Assembly: GCA_903891415.1 (NCBI GenBank)
Contig: CAITEH010000066.1
Span: 1-56,284 of the forward strand
Length of the DNA: 56,284 nucleotides
Source of the DNA: Candidatus Firestoneibacteriota bacterium
GTDB taxonomy: Bacteria > Oederibacteriota > D2-FULL-39-29
Reading direction: 5' to 3'
The notes under the pieces are model-generated. The model was not told the DNA's origin. It searched no databases and worked only from the letters and a program-made list of their open reading frames with translations. Shown one piece after another: positions 1-7,395 of the stretch. Positions within the stretch are counted from its first letter, which is position 1, and every line of letters starts with the position of its first letter. The position numbers and the translations under genes are program-made.

Positions 1-19
1 GTACAATTACCTCTGTCAT
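1..19 (-). CDS. Start of a probable IscB-type RNA-guided nuclease (partial)
   Basis: Only the first six codons are visible before the window ends; they read MTEVIV. The ATG follows a good Shine-Dalgarno (AAGGAGA on the minus strand, at 28-34) with about 9 nt spacing. The identification rests on context: a long, strongly structured RNA lies immediately upstream of the start, the arrangement known for HEARO/omega-RNA followed by iscB. IscB proteins typically begin with a short hydrophobic beta strand before a PLMP-type motif, which six residues cannot test. Alternatives are a retron reverse transcriptase, a group II intron protein, or an unrelated gene with a structured leader. Confidence 0.45.
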
Positions 20-85
20 GGGCTGTTTCTCCTTATGCTTTAATTTATTGGCGTAAGTTAAAGCGTTTCCTAAGGAGAATAGCCC
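20..85 (-). promoter_or_regulatory. Long hairpin sequestering the ribosome binding site
   Basis: Three nested perfect stem segments pair across this region: GGGCT with AGCCC, an 8-bp TCTCCTTA with TAAGGAGA, and a 7-bp GCTTTAA with TTAAAGC, closing a loop of about 14 nt. The minus-strand right arm contains the AAGGAGA Shine-Dalgarno of the downstream start codon, and the ATG follows the last paired base directly. Folding should block translation of the downstream protein. It may be both the last domain of the guide RNA and a translational control element. Confidence 0.7.
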
Positions 86-379
86 TTTTTTTATACTTAT
101 TCAATCTTTTGAAATTACACACTATATTTTACATTACCTATGTGCTTGATGCTTTTTTGGAACGAGACAGGCAGAACTTTCGTTCTACCTGCACTTTCTT
201 GCCCGAATCACTAGCGATTTCTTATAGAAATCAACTCACAGACCGGTCGCTTAACTTTTCCCCTTGAGTATATAGCTTTCAGCTATCTTTTACTGCCAGT
301 CTTGCAACTGACTCTCCGACAAAGTAAGCTTTAGAAAGTTTTCGTTCTCCCCTTGAGCACTTAATTCGGCTTTCGCCTG
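20..379 (-). ncRNA. Structured RNA, candidate HEARO/omega-RNA of an IscB element
   Basis: This stretch has no credible ORF but carries a series of hairpins when read on the minus strand. In transcription order they are GGC-GAAA-GCC (368-377), a 6-bp stem with a U-G pair (295-312), a perfect 6-bp stem with a GAA loop (272-286), a perfect 7-bp stem (216-232), an 11-bp stem with a GAAA loop and two wobble pairs (167-192), and the long terminal hairpin at 20-85. The 9-mer CTCAAGGGG occurs twice (260-268 and 349-357). Position directly upstream of a start codon and length of about 360 nt fit HEARO RNAs, the guide RNAs of IscB. The transcript would start at or just inside the methyltransferase stop codon. 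A covariance-model search would settle the family. Confidence 0.6.
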
Positions 380-1069
380 TTAAGATATTTTTTTTCGAAT
401 TACGACAAAATAATGAGAATTAAATACTTTTAGATTCTCAATAAAATGAGAAAATAAAACAGATATTTTGGCCAATCTCCGAGAAATTATTGGATTAAAA
501 GTAACACTATAAAACAAACATTCGCAACCGGGAAACATTTCTCTTATTTCATTTTTACTTATTGATTTTATATTTTTATTAAAAGGGTTCAATATTTTCA
601 TGTCGTACCATACTATTACTCCTGAAGTTTTAAGCACTCTAAGCATTTCTTTTGCAATATTTTGTTTTGTTTCTTTATCTTTAATCGAGGTAAAAACAGT
701 ATATTGTGAAATAATATCAAAAAAGTTGCACTTATAAGGAAGTTTTGAAGCGTCACCTTCAATGTAATTTATATTAGGCGATATCTCTCTTGCTTTTTTT
801 ATTCGTTCTTCAATTAAATCAATGCCATAAAGGTTTAGCGGTGCGGCTCCATACTGAATAAAATTTCTTAGCATACCTCCAGAGCCGCAACCAATATCAA
901 GTATCGTTTTATTGGATAAATCCGTCAAACCATTTTTTAATAATAATGACATAAGTTTTCTTTCTCTGGAATGAATCATAAACAAGTTATTAATATTAAA
1001 ATACGAATATATATTGCTTGCATTACGAGATTCATAATACCTTATTATTCGTTTAATTTCTATATTCAC
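380..1069 (-). CDS. Class I SAM-dependent methyltransferase
   Basis: This 229-residue protein has the Rossmann methyltransferase core: motif I LDIGCGSGG at 57-65 binds S-adenosylmethionine, GIDL (Asp84) ends the second strand, and EGDASKLP (104-111) and a hydrophobic strand near 117-130 follow. It matches the Methyltransf_11 family; the substrate cannot be read from sequence. The N-terminal YYESR segment resembles methyltransferases found in surface-polysaccharide clusters. Translation starts at GTG after a GGAG site, 16 nt after the upstream secreted-protein gene, so the two are probably co-transcribed. The gene looks more AT-rich than the core genes above 2.2 kb, suggesting transfer. Its stop codon lies directly against the structured RNA, so its 3' end may mark an insertion site. 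Confidence 0.85.
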   Translation of the reverse strand: MNIEIKRIIRYYESRNASNIYSYFNINNLFMIHSRERKLMSLLLKNGLTDLSNKTILDIGCGSGGMLRNFIQYGAAPLNLYGIDLIEERIKKAREISPNINYIEGDASKLPYKCNFFDIISQYTVFTSIKDKETKQNIAKEMLRVLKTSGVIVWYDMKILNPFNKNIKSISKNEIREMFPGCECLFYSVTFNPIISRRLAKISVLFSHFIENLKVFNSHYFVVIRKKIS

Positions 1070-1085
1070 TGATTACTCCAATAGT

Positions 1086-2093
1086 TTAATAATATATATA
1101 TAAACAGTATCTAATTCTTCCGCCAGCGTCTTCGGTAAATTCTATTTTGTGCTCGCCTATAACATTCATATAAGAATTAATATTTAATTCTCCAGTTGAA
1201 AATTCATGAATTCCATCACCCCAAGTACTATTCGTGGAATTCCAATAACCTTTGTTGTTTGGATTCCCTATAAAACCAGTTTTATTATTACCGTCTATTA
1301 TCACTCTTACGGACGTTGGATACGTCTTATTTGTATTACCGGCAACAATAATATTATTTCCATAATCGTTGACTGTTATTAAATGGTTGTGACTGCCAGC
1401 ATTTTGAATTGGCCATGGCCTCCAGGCCCTTGTAGAATCTGTGTCATTGCCATCAATAACACAAGAAGCAGAGCCCCACCATGTAGAAGTATTGTCAACC
1501 AACATATTATGTCCGTGATCACCAGAACTTGTGTTTGATGCGGTGTGACTATGTCCCCCAATTTCGGTATAAAAAAGCGTACTCATTTTTTCCCCATAAA
1601 TATACAACTTAGTTAAACGAGGAATTTTATCCAAATATATATAGCATTTTTCACTAACATTTGCGGCAATGTCACCACTTCCGGTAAAAACAATAGGAGT
1701 ATTAACTATTTCCGCCCTATTTGAATATTCTGATCTCATGGCATAAGCAACGGAAGAAATCTTTTGGCGGGGAGATAAGACTTCGCCTTCAACTGTCATT
1801 TCCAGCCAATAATTAATGCTAAAATCGAGGCTTGACGGAAATGTCGAAGTACCTGAACCTAATAAAATATTAAAAACACCTTTAGTTATCGTTACTTGAT
1901 ATGTGCCGTTCCATTTCTCCAGGCCGGAAGTTTCAGTGTCAAAAAAAGCAAATTTTATATTTTTTATTCCCGTAATTGGATTGCCATTTCTTTCAGCTAA
2001 TTTTCCCGGATAGTTGATCAGCATCGGGATATCAGCTCCGGAAACAACTGTAAAAATAAGCATAATTATACCTAGCTTTATTATTTTTATCAT
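1086..2093 (-). CDS. Secreted surface protein with phage-tail-like His-x-His motifs
   Basis: The 335-residue product has a signal peptide (about 1-19). A beta-rich domain (about 22-125) follows, with features seen in many secreted bacterial fibre proteins: INYPGKL at its start, a GVFNILLGS strand and an SPRQKISSVAYAMR ending. The C-terminal half is rich in Gly, Asn, Ser and Thr and carries HSH (181-183), HGH (193-195) and HNH (235-237). Such motifs bind metal in trimeric phage tail and collar fibres. I infer a trimeric, metal-stabilised cell-surface or adhesin-like protein. No sorting signal is visible. A near-consensus promoter lies just upstream and the methyltransferase follows. AT-rich composition suggests an accessory gene. 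Confidence 0.6.
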   Translation of the reverse strand: MIKIIKLGIIMLIFTVVSGADIPMLINYPGKLAERNGNPITGIKNIKFAFFDTETSGLEKWNGTYQVTITKGVFNILLGSGTSTFPSSLDFSINYWLEMTVEGEVLSPRQKISSVAYAMRSEYSNRAEIVNTPIVFTGSGDIAANVSEKCYIYLDKIPRLTKLYIYGEKMSTLFYTEIGGHSHTASNTSSGDHGHNMLVDNTSTWWGSASCVIDGNDTDSTRAWRPWPIQNAGSHNHLITVNDYGNNIIVAGNTNKTYPTSVRVIIDGNNKTGFIGNPNNKGYWNSTNSTWGDGIHEFSTGELNINSYMNVIGEHKIEFTEDAGGRIRYCLYIYY

Positions 2094-2118
2094 TATTTCA
2101 CCCCGTTTAATTTATAAA

Positions 2119-2147
2119 ATAATAACATATTTTATTATTTATGTCAA
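2119..2147 (-). promoter_or_regulatory. Sigma70-type promoter for the secreted protein and methyltransferase
   Basis: On the minus strand a perfect TTGACA (2142-2147) and TATTAT (2119-2124) are separated by 17 bp. The start codon of the secreted protein is about 25 nt past the -10 box, with GGGGTGAAATA as ribosome binding region. This separates the accessory pair from the WecA-type gene upstream. Confidence 0.75.
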
Positions 2148-2188
2148 CATAATTAAAATAATAATTACTAAATTTTTGTTATTTAATG

Positions 2189-3199
2189 TCAGGAAAGCAC
2201 GACTGCCAGGCAGGCAAATATTACTGCGAAGGCGTAGAGAAGAATTACGGCTTGTTTCTGGGAGAGGCCAAAGGCCAATAGACGATGGTGCAGATGTTTT
2301 TTATCTGCCTGGGAAATCGGGGTTTTGTTCTTCCATCTTCGATAGACCGCAAAAATAATATCAAAGATGGGTACTGTCAAAATTAGCGCCGGGGTAAAGA
2401 GCGTGATGGCGGTTACACCTTTAAAAGAGCCGATGATAGACATGGACGCCAGCATCAAACCCAGGAACATGGAACCACCGTCGCCCATAAATACTCTTGC
2501 CGGATTGAAATTAAACCTTAAAAAACCGAGGCTGGAACCGGCAAGTATGATGGAAATTACTGCAATAAAATAGGACACTTTTTCTGCCGCATAATGACCG
2601 GAAGTCGGCGGTTTGAAACAGGCCACAATAAAGAAAGCAAGGCATCCTATAAAGGCAATTCCGCCGGCCAGGCCGTCGATCCCGTCAATAAAGTTCATAG
2701 AGTTAATAAGAGCCACTATCCAGACCAGAGTTATTATTACTGATAATACGACGTGAAAGTTTATATACGTTTTCCAAAAAGGAACAGTTACCCCCATGAT
2801 CCTTACCCCAAAGTAGATAACTATTAAGGCCACAATGACCTGGCCCAGTATCTTTACCTTGGGAGGCAGGCCCCATTTATCATCAATAAGCCCTATCCCC
2901 ACAAGGACGGTCCCTCCTATAAACAACCCTAAGAGTTTTTTACCAAGCAAGGAATCATTTAATTGAAGCGCGTAGCTAAAAAGCCCGCTGAACAGCCAAT
3001 ATAGCAGGAGGGTAATAAAAAAAGAGGCATATATACCTACGCCTCCCCATAAAGGAACAATACTTCTGTGAACTTTTCGATGTGACGGTTTATCCACAGC
3101 ATCATATTTTACCGCGAGCTTCATAACTTGCTTGGTTATCACAATGCTGAGGACCATACTCAAAAATAACAAGGCCCAGTATTTCAATTCTATGTGCAT
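2189..3199 (-). CDS. WecA/TagO-type undecaprenyl-phosphate sugar-1-phosphate transferase
   Basis: This polytopic membrane protein of 336 residues belongs to the MraY/WecA/TagO family, which moves a HexNAc-1-phosphate from a UDP-sugar onto undecaprenyl phosphate to start a surface polysaccharide. Family motifs are all present: KPSHRKVH (37-44), [10 protein letters not shown] (104-113, with the paired Asp), [15 protein letters not shown] (166-180), FMGDGGS (237-243) and the HLHHR loop (302-306) typical of WecA rather than MraY. About ten membrane spans are visible. It overlaps the end of the dCMP deaminase gene by 10 bp. The donor sugar (GlcNAc or other) is not determinable. It may initiate the glycan that the dTDP-rhamnose genes at 51-54 kb help build. 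Confidence 0.9.
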   Translation of the reverse strand: MHIELKYWALLFLSMVLSIVITKQVMKLAVKYDAVDKPSHRKVHRSIVPLWGGVGIYASFFITLLLYWLFSGLFSYALQLNDSLLGKKLLGLFIGGTVLVGIGLIDDKWGLPPKVKILGQVIVALIVIYFGVRIMGVTVPFWKTYINFHVVLSVIITLVWIVALINSMNFIDGIDGLAGGIAFIGCLAFFIVACFKPPTSGHYAAEKVSYFIAVISIILAGSSLGFLRFNFNPARVFMGDGGSMFLGLMLASMSIIGSFKGVTAITLFTPALILTVPIFDIIFAVYRRWKNKTPISQADKKHLHHRLLAFGLSQKQAVILLYAFAVIFACLAVVLS

Positions 3200-3681
3200 T
3201 TAAACCTGATCAATTTAATTCCTGCTTCCTTGAGCATTTCTAATGCCAGCTTATCGGGATAAGCTCCCTCATAAGTAACCTGCTTAATTCCTGCATTTAT
3301 TATCATTTTTGCGCAGGTAACGCAGGGCTGCGTAGTACAAAAAAGCACAGAATCCTTTATTGAGGTGCCGGAGGTAGCGGCTTGAATTATCGCATTTTGT
3401 TCGCCATGCAAACCTCTGCAGATCTCCTGTCTTTGACCGGAAGGAACCCCGAGTTTTTCTCTCAGGCAGCCTGCCTCTGAACAGTGCCTGACCCCGGAAG
3501 GGGTGCCGTTATACCCTGTTGCCAGTATTCTCTTGTTCTTAACCACCACAGCACCGACTTTTCTTCTGGTACAGGTGGAGCGGGTAGAAATAAGATGCGC
3601 CAGCTGCATAAAATACTGTTCCCAACTGGGCCGGTCCTGAGCGGCAAGTTTCTGCTTACCAGCTTTTTTCAATTTTTTCAA
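3190..3681 (-). CDS. dCMP deaminase (ComEB-like)
   Basis: This 163-residue member of the cytidine/deoxycytidylate deaminase fold makes dUMP from dCMP for thymidylate synthesis. The zinc site is clear: HGEQNAI (His92, catalytic Glu94) and PCVTC (Cys120, Cys123). A second set, GVRHC-x5-CLRE near 63-75, is typical of the dCMP branch. It starts with TTG after a strong AAAGGAG site. The neighbouring order tsaC-ywlE-rpiB-glyA-comEB-wecA matches a conserved arrangement in Firmicutes and related lineages, but upp is missing here. Confidence 0.88.
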   Translation of the reverse strand: MKKLKKAGKQKLAAQDRPSWEQYFMQLAHLISTRSTCTRRKVGAVVVKNKRILATGYNGTPSGVRHCSEAGCLREKLGVPSGQRQEICRGLHGEQNAIIQAATSGTSIKDSVLFCTTQPCVTCAKMIINAGIKQVTYEGAYPDKLALEMLKEAGIKLIRFKCT

Positions 3682-3700
3682 AATTACTCCTTTTTAAATA

Positions 3701-3749
3701 GTCCATAAGGTCCATAAAAGTCCTTAAATGTCCGTAAGGCCTAAAGTCC
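3701..3749. repeat. Short-period intergenic repeat, family A
   Basis: A degenerate 9-10 nt unit close to GTCCATAAG is repeated about five times in tandem (GTCCATAAG, GTCCATAAAA, GTCCTTAAAT, GTCCGTAAGG, then a decayed copy). It lies between glyA and the dCMP deaminase, upstream of the TTG start. Related units recur near 33.6, 38.9, 42.9 and 50.1 kb. Function unknown. Confidence 0.7.
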
Positions 3750-3755
3750 TGCACT

Positions 3756-3761
3756 ATTATA
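3756..3761 (-). promoter_or_regulatory. Possible -10 box upstream of the dCMP deaminase
   Basis: A perfect TATAAT is present on the minus strand about 75 nt before the TTG start, but no recognisable -35 box lies at 16-18 bp. If used, the family A repeat at 3701-3749 would sit in the 5' untranslated region. Confidence 0.35.
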
Positions 3762-3833
3762 GTATATCTATCAGGTATTTTTATAACTCAAAATCAGTGA
3801 AATCTTCTTTTCCTGATCTGTGGAATCGCTTTT

Positions 3834-5087
3834 TTAAATTTTTACAGGGAATTTTTTACAAAGTTGTTTCACTTTTTTGGAAACATCCTTATGTATTGCT
3901 GTATTTTTCATGTTCTTTAACGCTTTGGCAATAAGTTCCGCTATCTCTATCATCTGTTCCTCTTTCATGCCCCGCGTAGTAACTGCCGGAGTTCCGATGC
4001 GGATACCGCTTGTATGCCAGACGTCCAGAGTATCATAAGGAATTCCATTCTTGTTGACCGTTATCCCTGCCTGATCCAAAGCCAGTGCCGCTTCCCGTCC
4101 CGTAATATTTTGATTCCTTAGGTCAACAAGCATAAGATGATTATCGGTACCTCCGGTGACCAAAGTAAACCCGTGCTTAATAAGTTCTTCCGCCAGCACG
4201 GCAGAATTCTTCACAACCTGTTGTTGATACTTTCTGAAACCTGCAGTCATAGCTTGTTTAAAGCAAACCGCCTTGGCCGCTATTACATGTACCAGCGGAC
4301 CGCCCTGGATCCCCGGAAAAACCGCCGAATCTATTTTTCTGGCAAATTCTTTTTTACTTATTATAAAACCGCCGCGGGGCCCGGAAAGCGTTTTATGCGT
4401 GGTCCCGGTAATAAAATCGGCATACGGGGAAGCATCGGGATGGACTTTGCCGGCTATAAGACCGGCTATATGGGCAATATCAGCCATAAAATAAGAACCT
4501 GCTTCGACTGCTATATCCTTAAATTTCTTAAAATCAATTGTTCTGGGATACGCGGAAGCCCCGGCAATAATGAGTTTTGGCCTGTGTTTTAGGGCCAGCT
4601 GCCTTATTTCCTCATAGTCAAGCAGGTTTGTTTCTCTATTCACGCCATAGGAGACTATCTTATAAGTTTTTCCGGAAATATTCGCCGGCGCGCCGTGCGT
4701 CAAATGCCCGCCGCAAGCCAGATCCATGCCCATAACCACATCTCCGGGCTGAAGTACCGCGATATATACTGCCAGGTTAGCAGAAGAACCGGAATGAGGC
4801 TGGACATTCACATGTTCCGCATGGAAGAGTTTTGCCATACGGTCGATCGCCAGTTGTTCTATCTCACTCGCGTACTGGCAACCCTCATAATACTTCTTTC
4901 CCGGATAACCTTCGGAATATTTGTTGGTAAGGACCGAGCCCTGAGCCGCAAGAACTGCTTTACTGGCAAAATTCTCGGAAGCGATCATCTGTAATTTTGA
5001 ATTTTCCCGCTTAAATTCCTCCACGATGAGTTTTTCAAGCTCCGCGTCATCTTTCTTTAAAACATCTCCAAAATAGCCCTTAAACAT
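3834..5087 (-). CDS. glyA: Serine hydroxymethyltransferase
   Basis: GlyA interconverts serine and glycine using tetrahydrofolate and pyridoxal phosphate in the cytoplasm. The 417-residue length is normal for the family. Diagnostic features are the N-terminal MIASENFAS, the [12 protein letters not shown] segment, and [14 protein letters not shown], in which Lys232 forms the PLP Schiff base. A good AGGGA ribosome site precedes the ATG. It follows rpiB by 48 bp in the tsaC-ywlE-rpiB-glyA run. Together with serA and the class V aminotransferase it completes a route from 3-phosphoglycerate to one-carbon units. Confidence 0.97.
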   Translation of the reverse strand: MFKGYFGDVLKKDDAELEKLIVEEFKRENSKLQMIASENFASKAVLAAQGSVLTNKYSEGYPGKKYYEGCQYASEIEQLAIDRMAKLFHAEHVNVQPHSGSSANLAVYIAVLQPGDVVMGMDLACGGHLTHGAPANISGKTYKIVSYGVNRETNLLDYEEIRQLALKHRPKLIIAGASAYPRTIDFKKFKDIAVEAGSYFMADIAHIAGLIAGKVHPDASPYADFITGTTHKTLSGPRGGFIISKKEFARKIDSAVFPGIQGGPLVHVIAAKAVCFKQAMTAGFRKYQQQVVKNSAVLAEELIKHGFTLVTGGTDNHLMLVDLRNQNITGREAALALDQAGITVNKNGIPYDTLDVWHTSGIRIGTPAVTTRGMKEEQMIEIAELIAKALKNMKNTAIHKDVSKKVKQLCKKFPVKI

Positions 5088-5135
5088 TTTTTCCCTCCGG
5101 AAAAATCAGTCTATAAAGTACAAATATTATAGACA

Positions 5136-5582
5136 TTATAAACTTTTTTCTATCTCAGCTATCTTATCCAGTCTTACCTGATGCCGGCCTCCGCCTTCGA
5201 AGGCGGTACTAAAGAATTTTTTAAGTATTTCCAGCGCAAGGCTTTTACCTAAAATCCTGCCGCCCATTACAAGAATATTCGCATTATTGTGCCGTCTAGC
5301 CAGTTCAGCAAGGTAGAGGTCATTACAAAGTGCAGCTCTTATGCCCTTGAATTTATTCGCGGCAATAGACATACCAAGGCCCGTTCCGCATAAAAGTATC
5401 CCAAAATCAGCTTTTTTTGCTATTATTTCCCTGCATACCCCGGCGGCATAATCCGGATAATCAACGCTCTTTTCAGAATCAGACCCCAGATCATTTACCT
5501 CATACCCCAGTTTAAGTGCTTCATTTTTAAGGAATACCTTGAGCTCAAAAGAAGCATGGTCACTGCCCATGGCTATTTTCAT
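5136..5582 (-). CDS. rpiB: Ribose-5-phosphate isomerase B
   Basis: RpiB interconverts ribose 5-phosphate and ribulose 5-phosphate (LacAB/RpiB family); this copy is 148 residues, a normal length. Visible motifs are GSDHA (6-10), GILLCGTGLGMSIAANK with catalytic Cys65, and RHNNANIL (His98, Asn99). Its ATG overlaps the stop of the phosphatase gene (ATGA), implying translational coupling. With rpe at 37 kb it gives the isomerase and epimerase of the non-oxidative pentose phosphate pathway. A few RpiB relatives act on other sugar phosphates; the context favours the housekeeping role. Confidence 0.93.
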   Translation of the reverse strand: MKIAMGSDHASFELKVFLKNEALKLGYEVNDLGSDSEKSVDYPDYAAGVCREIIAKKADFGILLCGTGLGMSIAANKFKGIRAALCNDLYLAELARRHNNANILVMGGRILGKSLALEILKKFFSTAFEGGGRHQVRLDKIAEIEKSL

Positions 5583-6034
5583 TCCTTCCCCCTGCCGGAC
5601 TTATTTATTTTGTATATGATACCGGTCTCGACCGCCTTACTGATCAGGTCAAAACAATCTTTATATTCTTCTAAAGATAAGCCAATAGGATCAGGGATGC
5701 TTTTTTTTGCAAGCAGGCGCACTTTATCCTTAACAGACGGGAACATATTGTTAACTGTCATCATGTGGCCGTAAGCCAGCGCGTATATCTCATCGGCTGT
5801 TTCGGCTATTTCCCGGGTAAGCACCCGCGACCGGTGTTTTGAAGCATCAATATTCACTTCCTCAAGAACAGCCAGCGTACCCTGGGAAGCAGGCATACCA
5901 TCAATGGTCGTTACACCGGCGGAACAGGCAGTAATCCCCAATATCTCAAGCTCCTGAAGCCGGTCTTTTATGTAATATTCCGCCATAACACTTCTGCAGG
6001 TATTTCCCGTGCAAATAAAAAGAATATTCATCAT
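5579..6034 (-). CDS. Low-molecular-weight phosphatase, arginine-phosphatase type
   Basis: The 151-residue protein has the CX5R P-loop at its N-terminus (Cys8 to Arg14, CTGNTCRS) and the general-acid Asp115 in IPDPIG. In this family a Thr in the middle of the loop (CTGNTCRS, as in YwlE) favours phosphoarginine, whereas classical tyrosine phosphatases carry Ile (CLGNICRS). I therefore infer protein-arginine phosphatase activity. Its place between tsaC and rpiB matches ywlE in Bacillus. Start and stop codons overlap both neighbours. No McsB kinase gene is in the window, so the substrate pathway is unproven. Confidence 0.85.
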   Translation of the reverse strand: MMNILFICTGNTCRSVMAEYYIKDRLQELEILGITACSAGVTTIDGMPASQGTLAVLEEVNIDASKHRSRVLTREIAETADEIYALAYGHMMTVNNMFPSVKDKVRLLAKKSIPDPIGLSLEEYKDCFDLISKAVETGIIYKINKSGRGKE

Positions 6035-6669
6035 TCCGAGATCCCGGGAACTATTTCTTCCAGTTGCTTTTTTTTAATTACACCCGGACGGAAGATTGTG
6101 GGGTGATCACCTGTAACATCTACAATTGTTGATACACCTTTTGAATTTTTAATTTCACCTTCAAGTATATAGTCCAATTCGTTCCCAAGCTCCCGTTCAA
6201 CTTCGGCGGCGCTTACAAGGTCTTTTTTGCCGGAGATATTAGCACTGGTTACAGCAAGTGGTTCCTTTAATTTCCTTAATAGTTCAAGTACCAATTCAGC
6301 ATCCGGCATCCTGACCCCTATTGTATCCAGTCCTGCCATTACTTCTTTAGGTATACCCTCGCCCGCGACAAAGATAATAGTCAGCGCGCCGGGCCAGAAC
6401 TCCTCCATCAGATCAATACCAAAGGGGGGCAGTTCCTCGACAAAATCCTCGACATCATGCGGGTCCTTAACAAAGATCACCAGAGGCTTATTCCTGGGCC
6501 TTTTTTTTATGCTATAGATCCTCTCTATCGCCGCGGGAATTTTCATAAGAGCAGCGATACCATAAACCGTGTCGGTAGGCATAGCTATCACCTTGCCGGC
6601 CTTGAGTTCCTTTGCAAGAAAATCAAGCCGGTCTACTTTAAGTATTTTTCCGGAAGAGCCATATTCCAT
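6031..6669 (-). CDS. tsaC: L-threonylcarbamoyladenylate synthase (Sua5/YrdC family)
   Basis: This enzyme makes threonylcarbamoyl-AMP from threonine, bicarbonate and ATP for the tRNA modification t6A. Key signs are PTDTVYG (31-37), KKRPRNKPL (55-63) and VTSANISG near 145. The product is 212 residues from the chosen start; a longer reading frame runs upstream to 6720, but GGACAAAAAA directly before the ATG at 6669 gives a sensible ribosome site and the extra residues are not conserved in kind. It lacks the C-terminal Sua5 domain, so it is the short TsaC form. It overlaps the phosphatase gene. Confidence 0.9.
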   Translation of the reverse strand: MEYGSSGKILKVDRLDFLAKELKAGKVIAMPTDTVYGIAALMKIPAAIERIYSIKKRPRNKPLVIFVKDPHDVEDFVEELPPFGIDLMEEFWPGALTIIFVAGEGIPKEVMAGLDTIGVRMPDAELVLELLRKLKEPLAVTSANISGKKDLVSAAEVERELGNELDYILEGEIKNSKGVSTIVDVTGDHPTIFRPGVIKKKQLEEIVPGISE

Positions 6670-6740
6670 TTTTTTGTCCTTTAAATAACCGCGCCGGCAA
6701 ATTGAACTGAGGCCCGGCAATAAACCAGTAATTAAGAGTT

Positions 6741-7274
6741 TTACTTATCTTTTTGTTCCATTAAATACTTCTTATAACCTTTTTGTTTTAATTTAGCGGT
6801 CTTTAATATTATTCCGTCGCACATTTCTTTTCTGTAAGTTTTCAGGAATTTTTTTAGTTTAATATCGGACGCCGCGAGGATCTCTACGGCCAGGATAGCC
6901 GCATTCAGGGCCCCGGCTTTCCCGATAGCCATAGTTGCGACCGGAATACCGCCCGGCATCTGAACCATAGCATATAAGGCATCAACGCCCTTAAGCGCCG
7001 AACCGTCCAGCGGAACTCCGATCACGGGAGAAGTGGTTTCAGCGGCTACAACTCCGGGGAGAGCTGCCGCCATACCCGCTGCGGCTATAAATACCTTTGT
7101 CCCTTCCTTTTCCTTTTCTTTTATTGTCTTTTGCAGGAACGCAAGGGTCCGATGGGCGCTTGCAATTATTATGTCGAAAGAAATACCGGCTTTTTCAAGG
7201 AATTTTATGCCGCTTTCTATGACCGAAAGGTCGGAATCACTGCCAAGAATTACGGTAACCAGCTCTTTTGTCAT
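6741..7274 (-). CDS. purE: N5-carboxyaminoimidazole ribonucleotide mutase
   Basis: PurE catalyses a carboxylation-equivalent step of purine synthesis, converting N5-CAIR to CAIR. The 177-residue protein shows GSDSDLS (11-17), the catalytic-loop SAHRT with His41, and GMAAALPGVVA (67-77). These place it in the PurE family; the mutase (class I) form is inferred, and no purK is visible in the window to confirm it. It lies alone between argJ and tsaC, with about 120 bp of AT-rich leader upstream and no clear terminator. Confidence 0.93.
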   Translation of the reverse strand: MTKELVTVILGSDSDLSVIESGIKFLEKAGISFDIIIASAHRTLAFLQKTIKEKEKEGTKVFIAAAGMAAALPGVVAAETTSPVIGVPLDGSALKGVDALYAMVQMPGGIPVATMAIGKAGALNAAILAVEILAASDIKLKKFLKTYRKEMCDGIILKTAKLKQKGYKKYLMEQKDK

Positions 7275-7395
7275 ATTTAACCCCCAATAAATACCATAAT
7301 TTATTCAGCTGTCATATTTTAACAAATGGCAGGAGGTAAAACAACATTTTATTTCCTGAGGTAAAAATCACTTTTTTATCCGTCAAATTATAGAT

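Noticed and set aside
20-379. IS200/IS605 TnpB omega-RNA or group II intron
   Set aside because: TnpB guide RNA lies at the 3' end of its gene, whereas this RNA precedes a start codon; the GUGYG intron start was not found. A retron remains a weaker alternative.
1086-2093. Diversity-generating retroelement target protein near a structured RNA
   Set aside because: No template repeat, no C-type-lectin ending and no reverse transcriptase frame were seen in the visible sequence.
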